DNA from: Druceiella hillmani
Taxonomy: Eukaryota; Arthropoda; Insecta; Lepidoptera; Hepialidae
Assembly (NCBI GenBank): GCA_039881145.1
Contig: JAYKKI010000005.1
Coordinates: 23,245,501 to 23,309,500, forward strand
Direction of reading: 5' to 3'
Length of the DNA stretch: 64,000 nucleotides
The notes under the pieces are model-generated. The model worked only from the letters and a program-made list of their open reading frames with translations, was not told the DNA's origin and made no database searches. Every line of letters begins with the position of its first letter. Position 1 is the stretch's first letter. Shown here piece after piece: positions 1-11,394 of this stretch. A program made the translations under genes and the position numbers.

Positions 1-200
1 TTCTTTGCGCAATAACTTGAAATATCATTTAATAGAACCCAATTGACAGTTGACTGTATTTGAAATAAGATCAGTGTTTCCAATATGCATAAGTAGAGTA
101 TTATCGTTGATTTGATAATTATCATGAAGTGTTAGATTATATTGATTGGGTATATGATAGAATCTGATTTATCAAATTTTAAAAGGTGCAAAATAGTTTT

Positions 201-290
201 GTGGTTCCGTACCTCAAATTAAAAAAAATGGATAGATCTGTCACATGTCCGTGCTTCTGTTCGTTTATCACAGTTCTTTAATTACTGTGG
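201..290 (-). repeat. Fragment of dispersed repeat with 'ggtacggaac' tail
   Basis: The words 'ggttccgtacctcaaa' followed by an A-run and a degenerate 'tccgtgcttctgttcg' tract are the reverse complement of a tail seen more fully at 26685-26998 ('cagacggacaacgaagtgatcc' split words, then 'ttttgaggtac'). I associate this tail with dispersed repeats of lepidopteran genomes, from memory. Another scrap ('ctacggaaccc') lies near 748-760. Confidence 0.4.
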
Positions 291-380
291 TAGAAATTTA
301 AAATTGATATTTTATAGAGCAAATTATAAGAATTCCAGAACTATTTCTTTTAGACTTTTATGTAAGAAATTTTTGAAAAT

Positions 381-440
381 CTCTCCACTGCTTTTCTCAT
401 AAACCGTTTGAGATAGAAATTGAAATTATTTCAATGCTCA
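381..440. repeat. Member of 'tctcagaaacc...cttgaaatttgg' dispersed family
   Basis: Degenerate match ('tttctcataaaccgtttgagatagaaattgaaat') to a word pair that recurs near 20153-20210, 32605-32660, 33052-33110 and 53165-53235. It directly precedes a copy of the foldback repeat, as does the copy near 33 kb. Confidence 0.4.
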
Positions 441-462
441 AGTAGCAAAGATTCAAGATCAA

Positions 463-617
463 GATCTTTGCTAATATCCCACCTGAAAATGTTGCAATAC
501 AACGAAACCTAGGCCGTGGTAAAGAAATTAAAGAAAGTATAAATAATACTACATCACGTAGTTTCATTTAATTGTGAATAATGAATTTCTACAAAATTAA
601 CGCCAAATATATTAATA
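463..617 (+). repeat. Foldback-family repeat, copy 1 (left end missing)
   Basis: This stretch matches 47279-47426 over about 150 bases, including 'gatacaacgaaacctagg'-type core words, the inverted-repeat arm ending 'cacgtagtttcatttaattg' and a conserved right flank 'aatgaatttctacaaaatta'. The left arm present in the 47.2 kb copy is absent here. Because the right flank is shared, the repeat unit extends past the inverted arm. Confidence 0.7.
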
Positions 618-1630
618 TATTCAATGGTTAAAACTTAAAAATATTAATGCAAAAATTTTTGAAAAGTCAACTAAAGTCTTCAATTGTTTTTAAATGCATT
701 GTTTCAGAAATCGGTTTCTAGAATTATTATACCCAGTTAACATATGTGCTACGGAACCCCCGTAGTGCGAGATTCCGTGCACACTAAGGCGTTCTACCAA
801 TACTTAACAATTTTTTTGTAATATGATGCGTCAATATTATTAAAAACCCATTAATAAAATGTATTATATATAAAGTTAAACCAGATTTTAAAACCATCTT
901 CTCGTCATCCGATGCTATTCAAGGGTCTATACCACTAAGCTACGCTTTAACAATAAATATTATTTTAATAATTACCTACAAAGACAAAAAAAATTTCATA
1001 ATAATATAAATAGAGTTAACAAAATTATTTTCATTGTTGTATAAATATAGTTAACAACAAGCAAAGTAATGAAATAAAAGCCCCGTACAAAAACACACAT
1101 ATATCACATCCGATAAAAAAGCCTGATCCATCATGGCAAGCGTCAGCTTAGACGGAATTGCTCATAACTCTAGGCGACGGCTCGTGTTCGGCCACCGGAA
1201 GTTAAATATTTGGTTTATCTATTCAAAATAAATCGACTTCCCTTAAAATATTTTACGAGATTCACATCATTCGCTTTTGGAAGGTTAGATGAAATGAAAA
1301 ATTAATCGATTTAATTTCGATACAACTAGAGGAGAAAATTGTTCCGCTTTTTGCGTTAGTTTTCTCGCAATATATTTTTTAGACATATTATTTATTTATC
1401 AAAAAACTCCATGTCCACATTGTAACTTATAAATATATAATTTCCCTAAGGTATTGGACATGTGCAGATATTAAAAGTACAACAATTTACAATATACGTA
1501 ATAACATAAATTATAGTTAATAAAACAGAAAAATACACATTAATTCAAATCAAATATTAAACTATAAAAAAAGTTTATGAAATGTTGGATACGGAAATAT
1601 TTAAATAATGAAAAAAGTTTATATAAAGGA
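618..1630. other. AT-rich stretch with one GC-richer patch
   Basis: Mostly featureless AT-rich DNA. The patch at about 1120-1200 is GC-richer ('ggcgacggctcgtgttcggcc') and is followed by 'tggtttatctattc'. It resembles the other islands in this window and could be a conserved non-coding element. No reading frame of substance. Confidence 0.35.
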
Positions 1631-1690
1631 AATATATAAAAGAAAATAATTCTTGTGTGAAGTATATAAAAGAAAATAATTCTTGTGTTC
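1631..1690. repeat. 30-bp tandem duplication
   Basis: The word 'tatataaaagaaaataattc' plus 'ttgtgt' occurs twice with a period of 30 bases (starts 1633 and 1663). The copies are almost identical, so the duplication is recent. Confidence 0.8.
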
Positions 1691-2230
1691 AGTGTATCAG
1701 GTTTATGCTACGTACCATAATATTAGTTCCGCCCTGTAAAGTAATAATCAATAATCAACGAACAATTAATCAGGTCATTCAGTTTGATTGTTTAATAACG
1801 TCTGAATATATATTTCTTCAAGGAGCATATATTTACGTCAACGATATACGCTCAATTAATAAAGTCACTCGCTACTCGACAAAAAATTGATTTGAAAAGT
1901 TTTCCTGAAAACATTACAACCAAACATTTATAGAAACTGCAGTCAAGTGTAAAAAACAAAAATATAATATCAAAACTATTATGATTTGGCTTAACAAACA
2001 TCAAAAGCAAAGATAAAAGTTCGCTCTGTCGATTTGTGAAATTTATTTCTAAAACTTCTCTAGACGCGTTTAAGCTGGGAAGTGCACCGCAACCGATTCG
2101 CACCGTTCATAAAGCACGAAGACGCTTCAATTATCCTTATCTACGATTAAAATAACTGCTGTAAAGCTTAACACTCACTAAATATAATTCTTCCTCCATC
2201 CATGTTAAAGCTACTTCGAACATGAATAAA

Positions 2231-2368
2231 GTATATCGACTTCGAGTATGTGGATAAACTACATTAATATCATTAATGTATATCGACTTCGAGTATGTGG
2301 ATAAACTACATTAATATCATTAGTGTATATCGACTTCGAGTATGTGGATAAACTGCATTAATTCCATT
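2231..2368. repeat. 47-bp tandem repeat, three copies
   Basis: The unit beginning 'gtatatcgacttcgagtatg' starts at 2231, 2278 and 2325, an exact 47-base period. Copies differ at one to a few positions, mainly in the third. Each carries 'ttaatatcatta'. A local minisatellite. Confidence 0.9.
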
Positions 2369-2848
2369 GCACTAAGAACACTAATTTTGTAGAAATAGTA
2401 GAAATAAAATAATAATAAAAGATCAAATTTATAACTCTAGGGTTAAATAACTTCATCCCTTAGAGTCCACTTGTGTTTATTTAATTAAAATAATTATGAA
2501 AACATCCAAGAAAACGAATTACTGTCTTCTAAAAAAATTACAATTTGAAGGGTTTATAAAATCTTAAGTTGTACGTCTAATTTGTGTTAAAAAGTATATT
2601 TTTTGAAGTAAAATTGTTTGTCGATTTAAAATTCTAAATGCTGTACAGTGAATAAATATTACAAAGGAAGCATATTCCAAAATAAAAAAATATGGTGCCA
2701 TTTTCTTGTTTTTTAACCAGCTTGAAAACGAAGGTAACATTCAATTCAAAGTATTTTTTTTTAATTTTGGTGTTGGTGCCAAGTAAAATGTAACACTCAT
2801 CTGTAGGTGTGGTTATATATGTACGGTATAGATATGTGAAACGTCACC
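2369..2848. other. AT-rich stretch, nothing recognised
   Basis: Low-complexity AT-rich sequence without a coding frame, RNA gene or repeat that I can identify. Confidence 0.4.
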
Positions 2849-3030
2849 TTGGTACCGATTCCAAAAATCTCTAGCAGCAACAATATTTTGCAAATTTATT
2901 TATGTTTGGAAACAATATTGTACCCCAAAAGTCCCACCTGAGTTCTAGTATATTAATTCTTTTCAGTGCCCTTCTTATTCGATGGTTAGTTGAAGTTGAT
3001 TCAATTTTTTGTAAAAAAAAATTATTACAA
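2849..3030. repeat. Rearranged dispersed repeat shared with 47.9 kb
   Basis: Bases 2849-2911 read on the minus strand match 47879-47940 ('ataaataaatt.gcaaaata' and 'ttttggaatc.gtaccaag'). Bases 2961-3030 read on the plus strand match 47946-48018 ('ttca.tgc.cttctattcg'-like). The two modules lie in the same orientation at 47.9 kb but in opposite orientations here, so an inversion has occurred in one copy. Confidence 0.6.
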
Positions 3031-3117
3031 TGTATATCTATAGGTTTTCTTTTCATACAAAGTAACACGCAACATCGATGCAATCAGTTAATCAACCAAA
3101 AATCTGTTTCAATTCAA

Positions 3118-3275
3118 TGCTAGATATGGGCTACCCAATGAGCATATCATTAGAGGTAATGCCCATAACCCCCACGATGAGCAGACTGGTTGGCGATCGG
3201 AGTGTGAAGCTTCTCGCACCAGCGGCACTGCTGACCGTTACTGATTTATGGCATTTTAGCTACGCGTTATAGTTA
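3118..3275. other. GC-richer island with short imperfect hairpin
   Basis: GC content rises sharply. An inverted repeat 'tatgggc...gcccata' (3125-3167) encloses about 28 bases. Frames through the island are short (64 codons at most on the plus strand) with no recognisable product. It may be a remnant of a mobile element or a conserved non-coding element; I cannot decide. Confidence 0.3.
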
Positions 3276-4000
3276 AAAATTACACACATTTTTAATTTAT
3301 TTTATTGTTATTCCATTTAATGCTTCAAGATGGAGTTGCTAGGTAACTCACGATTAACTATTTATTAATTTTACGATTAATTGCACACTTGCACATATTC
3401 AACGCTTCGGGGCAACTTTTGAGATGGACATGATATTTTTAATAAGTAAATAAATAAAATTAACTGTATAAGTTTTAACTATAATTTGGTAAAGGTCATA
3501 TTTCAATCATTTACAGGACTGTTCTAACTGTTCAACAGATAATCAATTTAATTATCTGAAAACACCTTCTTATTTTTTATATAAAATTATATGAACGTAT
3601 GATTCTCTACTACAAATTCTTTTTTTTTTAATATACTTTCTTTTATTGAAAAATATAATTAAAGTAACGAAATGTTATTCCCACTTCGCAATATATATCC
3701 ATGACCTTAAAGACGTATATTAAGCAGGACATAAATTTACATAGGACTTTTATGGTGGTCGCTTACCTAATGTTATTCATTGCTTTAAAAATGTATATCT
3801 ATCCATCAGTACTTCGACACCATCACCATCAATGTAATTGCCACTCCTCTACGTGATACGATTTATCAAAATTGAAATTTCAAAAAGCTGAATTAGCAAT
3901 TTCCAAAAGTTTTTATCTTAATATATGTCTAAAACAGATCCTGAACAATTGTCTCATTTTCCGTCTAAGATCCTTCATTGAGCAACTTTAATTACCCCAA
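3276..4000. other. AT-rich stretch, nothing recognised
   Basis: No gene, RNA or clear repeat seen. Contains a short 'caccatcaccatca' triplet run near 3821. Confidence 0.4.
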
Positions 4001-4210
4001 CAAGGATTAATACCCAACGTCGACGCTTAAGCGGCGAAACGCGATGCAACTGTGCCCTAGATCGCCGACCACAGGGCGGCACCGCAAGAGTAAAGACAGA
4101 TCGAGCTCCATTAAGAAGACTACATTATAAATAATGTGCGTCATTATCAGTTAAACGGAGCGACTAGACGGAGAGCGACGGAGGCGCTAGTGCCGATGTG
4201 TAATGTGTCT
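4001..4210. promoter_or_regulatory. GC-richer island, candidate conserved non-coding element
   Basis: About 200 bases of clearly higher GC with many CpGs ('cgtcgacgc', 'gcggcgaaacgcg', 'gacggagagcgacggaggcg') inside AT-rich flanks. It has no open frame of note. Regulatory function is inferred only from composition. Confidence 0.3.
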
Positions 4211-4643
4211 ACGACAAAAAACATTTTAACGATATAATCTTAATTAACTATAAACGATGTGTTCATATACGAGGGAAGTTAGATGATCACAAATCTATAG
4301 GAGTTTCTGGACAGCACTCGCTGGTACTATCAGAATCTCTATGAAAACAAATTTAAAATTCTAAGCATGTATCGAAACATTGCATTTGTGCTCCAATAGT
4401 AAATGAGGTAACAGAATAGTTGCTTTTGCTCTTGATTTAATGGAGTCAACTTTGTGTTACACCAGCTGAGAAACCACCGAAACTTGGAAGAAGATAGACA
4501 ATGATTTAATTCTCCACCACACAACTTAAGTCGGTTTTCGCCTAGCTTTTCACTAAATCCCTGATAGAATCAAAGATACTTCAAACCTGAAATAATCTTG
4601 TCACCACCTTACTTTATAAAATGGGGATACAAAAGAATTTTAT

Positions 4644-5066
4644 GACTACAAACGGATTAGACTTTTGTCACACTTGTATAAACTCTTCGTGCTTATAAAT
4701 AGACTGAAAAATTAGTTAAATGAATGTCGATACCACGAACAAATCGAATTAAGAAGAGATTATATTTCATGCAACCACCTACATACTGTAAAGATTCTAA
4801 TAGAGAAGTGCACTCGTAGTGAAAACCGAAAGCCCATAGTAATTACATTTATTGACTTCGAAAAGGCAATTTTATGGAAAACTGTGTAACAGAGGAAATA
4901 TTTGCAGATTGTAGAGAGAGAAAATGTTGTACTTAAATGATTAAACACCTCCAAAATCATGGTTATAATATTGGTTGCTCTACACAAAAATACTAATTAA
5001 TTCCATCTAGCCAAAGGTGTTCATCAGGAAGACATGATCTTTTTGAAACTACCTCTTTTAAACCTA
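4644..5066 (+). pseudogene. Non-LTR retrotransposon reverse transcriptase fossil
   Basis: One plus-strand frame, interrupted by stops, reads as the palm and fingers of a non-LTR reverse transcriptase. Codons from 4644 give DYKRIRLLSHLYKLF, the degenerate form of the NYRPISLLSxIYKLF block. The block from 4854 lies in ITFIDFEKA, matching the xxFIDFEKAFD catalytic segment whose first Asp is retained. From 5013 the same frame gives KGVHQEDMIFLKL, the counterpart of KGVRQGDPLSPKLF. Spacing between the last two blocks (54 codons) suits the family. All three remain in register without frameshift, while stops (for example at 4713) and the lack of a clear FADD block downstream show it is dead. The clade is not resolved; RTE- or jockey-like types are possible. 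No intact ends, poly-A tail or target-site duplication were found. Confidence 0.7.
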
Positions 5067-5915
5067 ATGCGTGAAAACTGGGATTAATTAAAAGTAAAAA
5101 TGGTAAAATTTTGTAATTGGTGAAATTATTGTTTTTCATGTCTTCTGCATGTCTCAGTATAAGTTAATACTCACTAGTATTATATCTAATAGTAGATTAA
5201 ACTTCTCTACCCACGCATTGTAGACAAAACATCATCTATACATGGTACAAAATGCATGGTATTGCAGCAATAATTTCCTTCCAACAGAATCAGCGACAAT
5301 TAGCCTTAGTAAGAAGATCTAGACCATTTTCAGAATAAAACGCGTTTAAACTTAATTAAATATTTATCACTATCAAGAACTATAAAAGTTAAGCAAAATA
5401 TATTTTTGAGTTGTGGAGATCTATAGAATCTGGTGGACTTGCGGAGATATTAACAACTTGGACATTTCTGTCGTAATTGAGACTATAGATATTTTTTACG
5501 TGTCATAAACTGTTTTAATGTTTATGAATTGCAAAATTACTGAAAAATACTAAAAATAAATCCTCTTTCACTTAAACGGATCCAAATCTTCAAACGGATC
5601 AAAATCAAAAATTATTAATTATCGATTACCAATCTCTAATTCTAATCCTTACTTTCACTGATAAAATCAGACAAATGTGAGCATACCATAAAACCCATAA
5701 TTTTTTAATACCTAGCAAATTATTCAACACAGAAAAGACTTAAAATATAAGAGATATACTATATTATTAGGATACAATAAACCGAAATCTTGGAGAATAT
5801 TACAAAAAAAAATTAAGAAAATGTTCACTATGGAACTAGAAAAAAAATGTTCTTACACCGTATAGATATGATAGAGATATCGTCTTATTCCAGTGCTTGG
5901 TTTAAGCTAACAAAG
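5067..5915. other. AT-rich stretch, probable decayed end of the retroelement
   Basis: No further reverse transcriptase blocks could be read with confidence after 5066. The remainder is AT-rich with no other feature recognised. Confidence 0.35.
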
Positions 5916-6175
5916 CACTCATCAAACCCACGAATAATGCCCGCTCACGTACACATCTTCCCAGCATCGGCTGTTAGGCCCGAGTCTAATGCGGAAACGT
6001 TGTAATTATGTTTATCACTGCGTTCACCGAGCCACTCGCCCGTCCTATTAGCACCGAGACGCGGCGAACGACACACAACTTATGAGCCTATTTTTTTATA
6101 TTATCCTAATAAATTCATCCGGCCCGAGCTTGTCGGGACCAGTTCGGACGTAATGGTAAACAATAACGAGTTTAA
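5916..6175. promoter_or_regulatory. GC-richer island with homeodomain/Fox-like words
   Basis: A GC-richer patch containing 'tgtaattatgtttatc' (a TAATTA homeodomain core beside a TGTTTATC Fox-like word), CpG-rich 'gagacgcggcgaacgac' and 'cggcccgagcttgtcggg'. It has no coding frame. Typical of what a conserved enhancer looks like in AT-rich insect DNA, but the function is inferred. Confidence 0.35.
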
Positions 6176-6805
6176 AAAATTCCCAGAAGTTTGTTTATCT
6201 GCGTTACTAGAGAAAATTGGTGAAGGGATGCTTAGATATCAGCGGAATGTCGATTCGTATGATGGTCAGGTGTCTGAGAAGTGATATGATAAGACAATTA
6301 TGAAGTGAGTAACAGAATTGTTTATATCGTTAATATGTTTGGTAAATATATATATATTAACAATATTGCCGAAATTATTAAAAAGAATATGAGGAATCAA
6401 TCTGTTTAATATGTTTCTACATCACTAAAACTGTAAATCCTCGTGCACCCGGAAGCAATGGTGACCAAGTCAGTCGACAATAAACCCACAGTTACTTGTA
6501 ACTGGATACTGGTAAGATTTATTCTAAGAATATAGATAAAATTAAAAAATATATCTTTCTAACCTCCATTACTTTCACATATAATAACTAACATTATTTT
6601 GAATGGGCATAAAGTAAATATTTATGCCATAACATGTATTATAACGTGGCTATATTTAATTATGGTTTAATATCTAATCAATTATTTTCTATCGCATCTA
6701 ATTAATTTTTAGAACTTCCTATTTTCTCAAAGCTTGCTATAAATGAACACCCTCACCCATTTGAACCCTCAAAAACTTATTTCATTATTCAAATGCAACT
6801 AAATG
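6176..6805. other. AT-rich stretch, nothing recognised
   Basis: Contains a short TA run near 6346-6360. No gene or repeat supported. Confidence 0.4.
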
Positions 6806-7060
6806 CCTACGCCATGTACAGTTTTATAAAATCGATCTTTCGGCAGCACTCGATCGGCCCGCCCCGCGGCGCTGCTCGCTGGTGCGCTCCCCCACAGCAT
6901 AAATTAAATTCACGAAGCGATTTGGAGTAGACGAAGCCCAGGGCTGCAAGGTTCTGATAATTCTTGTACGGTATAGGCCGAGCCAAGCTCGTTAGAAAAA
7001 TTTTGTGAATTTCCGCGTAAGCTCGATAAAAACAACTGGAAATTGTTTTTCCTGACATTT
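6806..7060. promoter_or_regulatory. GC-richer island
   Basis: The core at 6838-6900 is the most GC-rich in this part ('cggcccgccccgcggcgctg'). An 83-codon frame crosses it on the minus strand but resembles no protein I know and looks like a by-product of the higher GC. Candidate conserved non-coding element. Confidence 0.3.
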
Positions 7061-8330
7061 CAACTAGCTGTATCTACTTTTTTATAACAAGGGAAGAAAT
7101 TACGTGCTTCACTGCTGTTATCAAAATGTAGATTTTTCTTTTCTATGCAAAAGTCAAAGTGTGTTGAACAAGAATATGGTATATGAAAAGGAGAAAGAAC
7201 AGACATAATGTTTAAAACATTTTGTTAATATGTATTGTGTAAAATATATATTTAGATATAAACTCAAGCTCGCGGGTACATTTAGTAACATATAATTAGA
7301 TCTGGCCCAAATTTGTTAAAACCAGTGAAGTACGTGTTCCTGAATTATTTTTTGTACCTCAGGGTAAAGCGAGATGCAAACGACATAAATTAACAAACTT
7401 GTATCCATTCAGCCTTCTACATACTGTATCAAGTAACTTGGTTGCTTATTTCCATTTAATTTATCAATAAAAGTAGAGCACAATAATTTTGCTTTGAAGT
7501 ACTTACTGACTGTCGTTACTTTTAATTTTTTTTTAAACGTGATTAAAACTTAGGCGCGAGGCGACGGGATGCACTGATTGCCAATTGTGGGATTCGTACT
7601 TTGAGGAAGAGAGAGACGCCCTATCAGAAATTATTTCCGATATTACAATTGTACTTCTGAAAACACCTTCAATGACACCCAAATAGAAGGAAGAGAGGAA
7701 GAAGAAGGAGTCCGTTAGAAAAAAAAATTCGCCATACCCAATTTTATTGTTTGTGTGGGTGGTCCAAAGAAAACCATTTATTTTTGTAAAATTTCACGCA
7801 CGCGATCGCAAAATTAAATGGACGGACGGATGTATACAACGATTATAAAGATTTTTGCCATTTGTCTATGGGACCTCAAAAAATGCTCTAAAAAATACTC
7901 TAATAATATTGCAGTAAAACATTATGTGACCTCTTCATTGGACGAGCATAGAGGATAATATGTATTTCCTGTTTAGTATTCAATTATTTCTATCATTGAG
8001 ATATAAATAATTAAGATATGTATACTTATTTCGATTTGAACGAGGTGTGACACGCATATTAAATTCTTTTAACTTTTAATTTCGAACTTCAAGAGTGAAA
8101 ATGACTACATATCTTTCATATATCATCATCAAGTCTCAAGCGCACCTACATTTTTAATTTCTGCTATATTTACTGTGTCGTAGTTTCTTTGTCGTACCCG
8201 CGGAACAAACATGTGGAAGACACGCAAGGCCCGCTCTCACTAAATATGCCATACGTAAGATACCCAGCGTGTCATTTGGGTGCACGTACACTAAGCAATA
8301 AAAATAGACCACCCACTTTTAATCTCGAGT
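7061..8330. other. AT-rich stretch with weak repeat scraps
   Basis: Two small GC-richer spots near 7555-7620 and 8200-8300. No gene, RNA or definite repeat recognised. Confidence 0.35.
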
Positions 8331-8750
8331 AGACACAAAGGTCACGCATGGTCGTGTGCGTAAAAATCCAATACATATACACTCACACTTTCTTGCTTAA
8401 AGTGTGCATTTGCAGTTCTGTGGCACAATGTTTTAAAAGACATGGCATATCTAGTAGAAAACGGGTCGCGTGCTTTTTCCAACATCTTTGCTACGAACCC
8501 TACTCTAATAAAGAAGTCAAATCAACTTTCATGGCGGGTGACGGAAGTGGTTTTTCTCTTTTCACCCAAATACATATTGAATGGTCTAGGGAAAAACAGA
8601 CGATTCTTTTTTCCACTCCCCGCTACCTCGTCCTCCTCTCGGAGCTGCCGCCATGGCACCCATATAAATTATTATCGATGGTAGCTCCTGCAAATCCGCC
8701 GTGCGCCGGCGAGATAATAATGAATTCCCATGATCGTATCCAAAAGTAAC
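8331..8750. promoter_or_regulatory. GC-richer island
   Basis: About 400 bases of raised GC ending in 'ccgccgtgcgccggcgag'. A TATA-like 'catataaattatt' sits at about 8660. A 133-codon plus-strand frame and an overlapping 80-codon frame exist, but neither has a recognisable domain, a convincing start context or repeat structure. Candidate regulatory element; coding use cannot be excluded. Confidence 0.3.
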
Positions 8751-9330
8751 TCCCATGATTTCACAATCAAAATCTATTTATTCAATATTTAAATAGGACA
8801 TTATTTATAGTTAGATTCACTAGACATTTTACGTCACCTTTTCTTTTTCGATTCTTTGAAAATAAATTATGTAGATGAAAAAAATCGATTTCAATTCACA
8901 AGAACCAAAATTTCCTGGTTACCAATGTTGATTAAGTTTCTGCATAATTGCTAATAATCAGCATTACATTTCTTGTCATGTACAGTATGCTATTTCATAA
9001 CATTCCAGCGCTAAAAACGTTATATGCATTAGCATATATTCCCAACAACGTCAAACTTTTCGCAATTAATGATTAATCGACAAGCCTGTTATTTTTTCGG
9101 TTATAAGGTTTAAAGTAATTAAAATCGTGACATTTTAGAAATTAATTTTCTTAAATTGCCACGATTGGAAATGGTTTCCTCTCCTAAAGTTTCTAAATTT
9201 TAACGGGAATGGATTTAAGAAACTATATTTCGAAAATCTGATCCTTACATTTCCCCACAACTCCACCTTCTATCGATAGCTAGACTTGTTGTTGCATGGA
9301 AATGTACCAAAGCTTGCCACACGAAAATAA
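8751..9330. other. AT-rich stretch, nothing recognised
   Basis: No gene, RNA or repeat supported. Confidence 0.4.
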
Positions 9331-9560
9331 AATAAATGGCACAACCACCAGTTAATACTCTTCTGTCACCCCTGCCCAACAAACACGCATATGCAATGAA
9401 GCGTGAAATCACTTCAGTTCAGGCGTCTCCACTCCAAGCCCTCATCGACCCACTGAACATTTGCATACAATGCTCATGCATACACAGAGCAGGCGCGTGC
9501 TTATTGTCTGATGATGAATGGAAATGCATCTGTTTTATGCGGGTGTCGTATTTATAGAGG
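9331..9560. promoter_or_regulatory. GC-richer island with POU octamer-like words
   Basis: Contains a perfect POU octamer in reverse orientation ('atttgcat', about 9459-9466), plus 'atatgcaatg', 'catgcatac' and 'aaatgcatc'. A 73-codon plus-strand frame starting at 9336 covers it but shows no known domain. The cluster of ATGCAAAT-like words favours a regulatory reading. Confidence 0.35.
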
Positions 9561-10082
9561 TAACGGGTTACTTAGTAACTATCAATGTAATTGAATGCCA
9601 GGGTCGTGTGAAGTTTGAAAAACAGTCATCCCGTTAGTTAGTAAAGATTATCAGATAATTACTGCACCCATGTATTAAAATATTATACTCTATATTTACT
9701 TCTTCCTACCGAAGTGCAGTTGTTAGTAAAAATTAAAGATTTGCTCGTCGCGCATATTTCTATTTATACATTTCTCTTGCAAGACTTCATAGCAATTCTA
9801 CTGCTGTAGCCCTCTTACGTCTTGATATCAATATTTAAAAAATACTGAACAAATACATTTAGTTTGTACACACAAAGTATTAATTATTTAATTTAAATTA
9901 CAAAATTTATAAACAACGTTTTTTTATGTGACTTTCGTATTTTAATGAAATACGATTTAAAAACAAAAGTATTGCGATTTAATCCACACTTACTAATTTA
10001 AACCTATTTTATAATCTCAAACATTGTAACACTAAACCAAGCAATCAGCCCACGTTAGACCAAAACTAAAGTAACTATAACT
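9561..10082. other. AT-rich stretch, nothing recognised
   Basis: No gene, RNA or repeat supported. Confidence 0.4.
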
Positions 10083-10135
10083 TTCGTAATGTACTATGTA
10101 AATGAACTTGTTTCCATTACATAGCACATTACGAA
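10083..10135. repeat. Near-perfect hairpin (21-22 bp stem)
   Basis: The arm 10083-10104 ('ttcgtaatgtactatgta' plus 'aatg') pairs with 10115-10135 through one mismatch and one bulged A, around a 10-base loop. It sits directly before the (TA)n that borders the mariner element. It could be a foldback remnant or a small-RNA-like hairpin; the sequence alone does not tell. Confidence 0.75.
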
Positions 10136-10137
10136 TG

Positions 10138-10204
<67 letters not shown>

Positions 10205-10215
10205 GTGTGTGTATA
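10138..10215. repeat. (TA)n/(TG)n microsatellite left of mariner
   Basis: An uninterrupted TA run of nearly 30 units, then 'gtatatatgtgtgtgtata', ending at the TA that precedes the mariner terminal repeat. Confidence 0.95.
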
Positions 10216-11323
10216 TTGGGTCGGCTAATAAGTTTTTAAACCTGAGTTGCTGTCAACAATTTTTATTAAAATCATTATATATCACACTAAATTTATTTTA
10301 AAGATGCACCATTATTATCTACTACTTGTCGCCATCTAATTGGCAGTGATAATATGCCTTTCTTGTAAAATTCTTATGATTTTGATTCATAAAACTGTGC
10401 TATGTCATTTTGGAGATCAGAAATTTTTTTCACATAAATCAGAGGGCGCAATGGCCGGCGAATATGGTGGATAAGTGAATAGAACCCAGCCGAGCTCCTT
10501 TAATTTATCAGGAATATGTTTTGCAACATGTTGTCTAGCATTATCCTATAGAATATAAACTCGATACTGTTAACTACTCAATTTGTTAGTTAATCGGTCC
10601 AATTGTTCACAGTAAATATCTGCATTAAGTGTGGATCCATCTGGAAGCAACTTCTAATGAAAAATGCCCTTGACATTATACCAGCAGCTGAGCATCACCT
10701 TTTTGGCACTTATTTGGATACTGAAACTCCTGTTTCTCCGATACTCAATTGAAGTCACGTTGCAATATCAATAACTATTAACATGTATCAACTCTGTACT
10801 GAAGGTGATATGATGACAACTCGTGGGATATCCACAACGTATTTTGGAACTTTTCCCGATTCGTGCAAATGTGTTTCTATGGTGCCATGACTGCAGTGTA
10901 GCTCATCTGTCTCAATTGACGAGTCGTCAGTCGAGGATCCTCCTCAATTAGGCGTCTTAATCGTTGAACGTCCAATTCAACAAGACATCCGGTACGCGGT
11001 TCGTCTTCAAGATTGTAGTCCACATTCCTGAACTTTCTGAACCAAATCTTTGCCGTGGCGTAAGATACCTTGGACTCACCCATCACATGACATATATTAA
11101 TTGTGGCAGTCTTTGCTATTGTGCACAGGCAAAATACGTAAAGTAATAGAATCTGTATTTGATATCGATTTAGATTCATTATCTTTTATGTAATTCACCT
11201 AAAGCTTCGGCACTAACTGTTGCACTTTGGCCTATTTATATCCTACAGTAAAACCTTCTAGAAGTTTCGAGAATCTTTTTAGAAAAGCCCCAAAGTTGTG
11301 TTTAAAAATTTACTAGCCAACCT

Positions 11324-11325
<2 letters not shown>
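10216..11325 (-). mobile_element. mariner (Tc1/mariner) element, internally deleted
   Basis: The left end reads 'ttgggtcggctaataagttt' and the right end, reverse complemented, 'ttaggttggctagtaaattt'. These are matching terminal inverted repeats of about 26 bases with a few mismatches, and of the sequence type found in mariner elements. The left flank is TA, the expected target site; the right flank reads CA then TA, so one copy of the duplication has probably mutated. The element is 1110 bases long, some 150-200 shorter than a typical full-length mariner of about 1.3 kb. The transposase lies on the minus strand and is broken. Insertion appears to have been into a TA-rich microsatellite. Confidence 0.9.
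10293..11179 (-). pseudogene. Broken mariner transposase (DD34D type)
   Basis: Starting at the ATG at 11179 the first 100 codons give a mariner DNA-binding region: an N-terminal helix region, then WFRKFRNVDYNLEDEPRTG and LIEEDPRLTTRQL. A frameshift near 10890 breaks the frame; the next frame continues HGTIETHLHESGKVPK. Later pieces include GSTLNADIYCEQLDRL and DNARQHVAKHIPDKLKELGW followed by YSPAIAPSD. The second and third catalytic Asp codons (10543-10545 and 10438-10440) are 34 residues apart, the DD34D spacing. After APSD the reading jumps to a frame giving NDIAQFYESKS and RWRQVVDNNGA near the C-terminus, so about 20-30 residues are missing there. Frameshifts and in-frame stops make it non-functional. 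The first catalytic Asp region was not clearly readable. Confidence 0.85.

Positions 11326-11326
<1 letters not shown>

Positions 11327-11394
<68 letters not shown>

Noticed and set aside
915..955. tRNA-like words ('aagggtctataccactaagctacgc')
   Set aside because: Resembles a D-arm/anticodon fragment read in reverse, but no acceptor pairing and no T-arm could be found.
8348..8749. 133-codon plus-strand frame with an overlapping 80-codon frame
   Set aside because: Lies in a GC-richer island where stop codons are rarer. No known motif and no splice structure that supports one frame.
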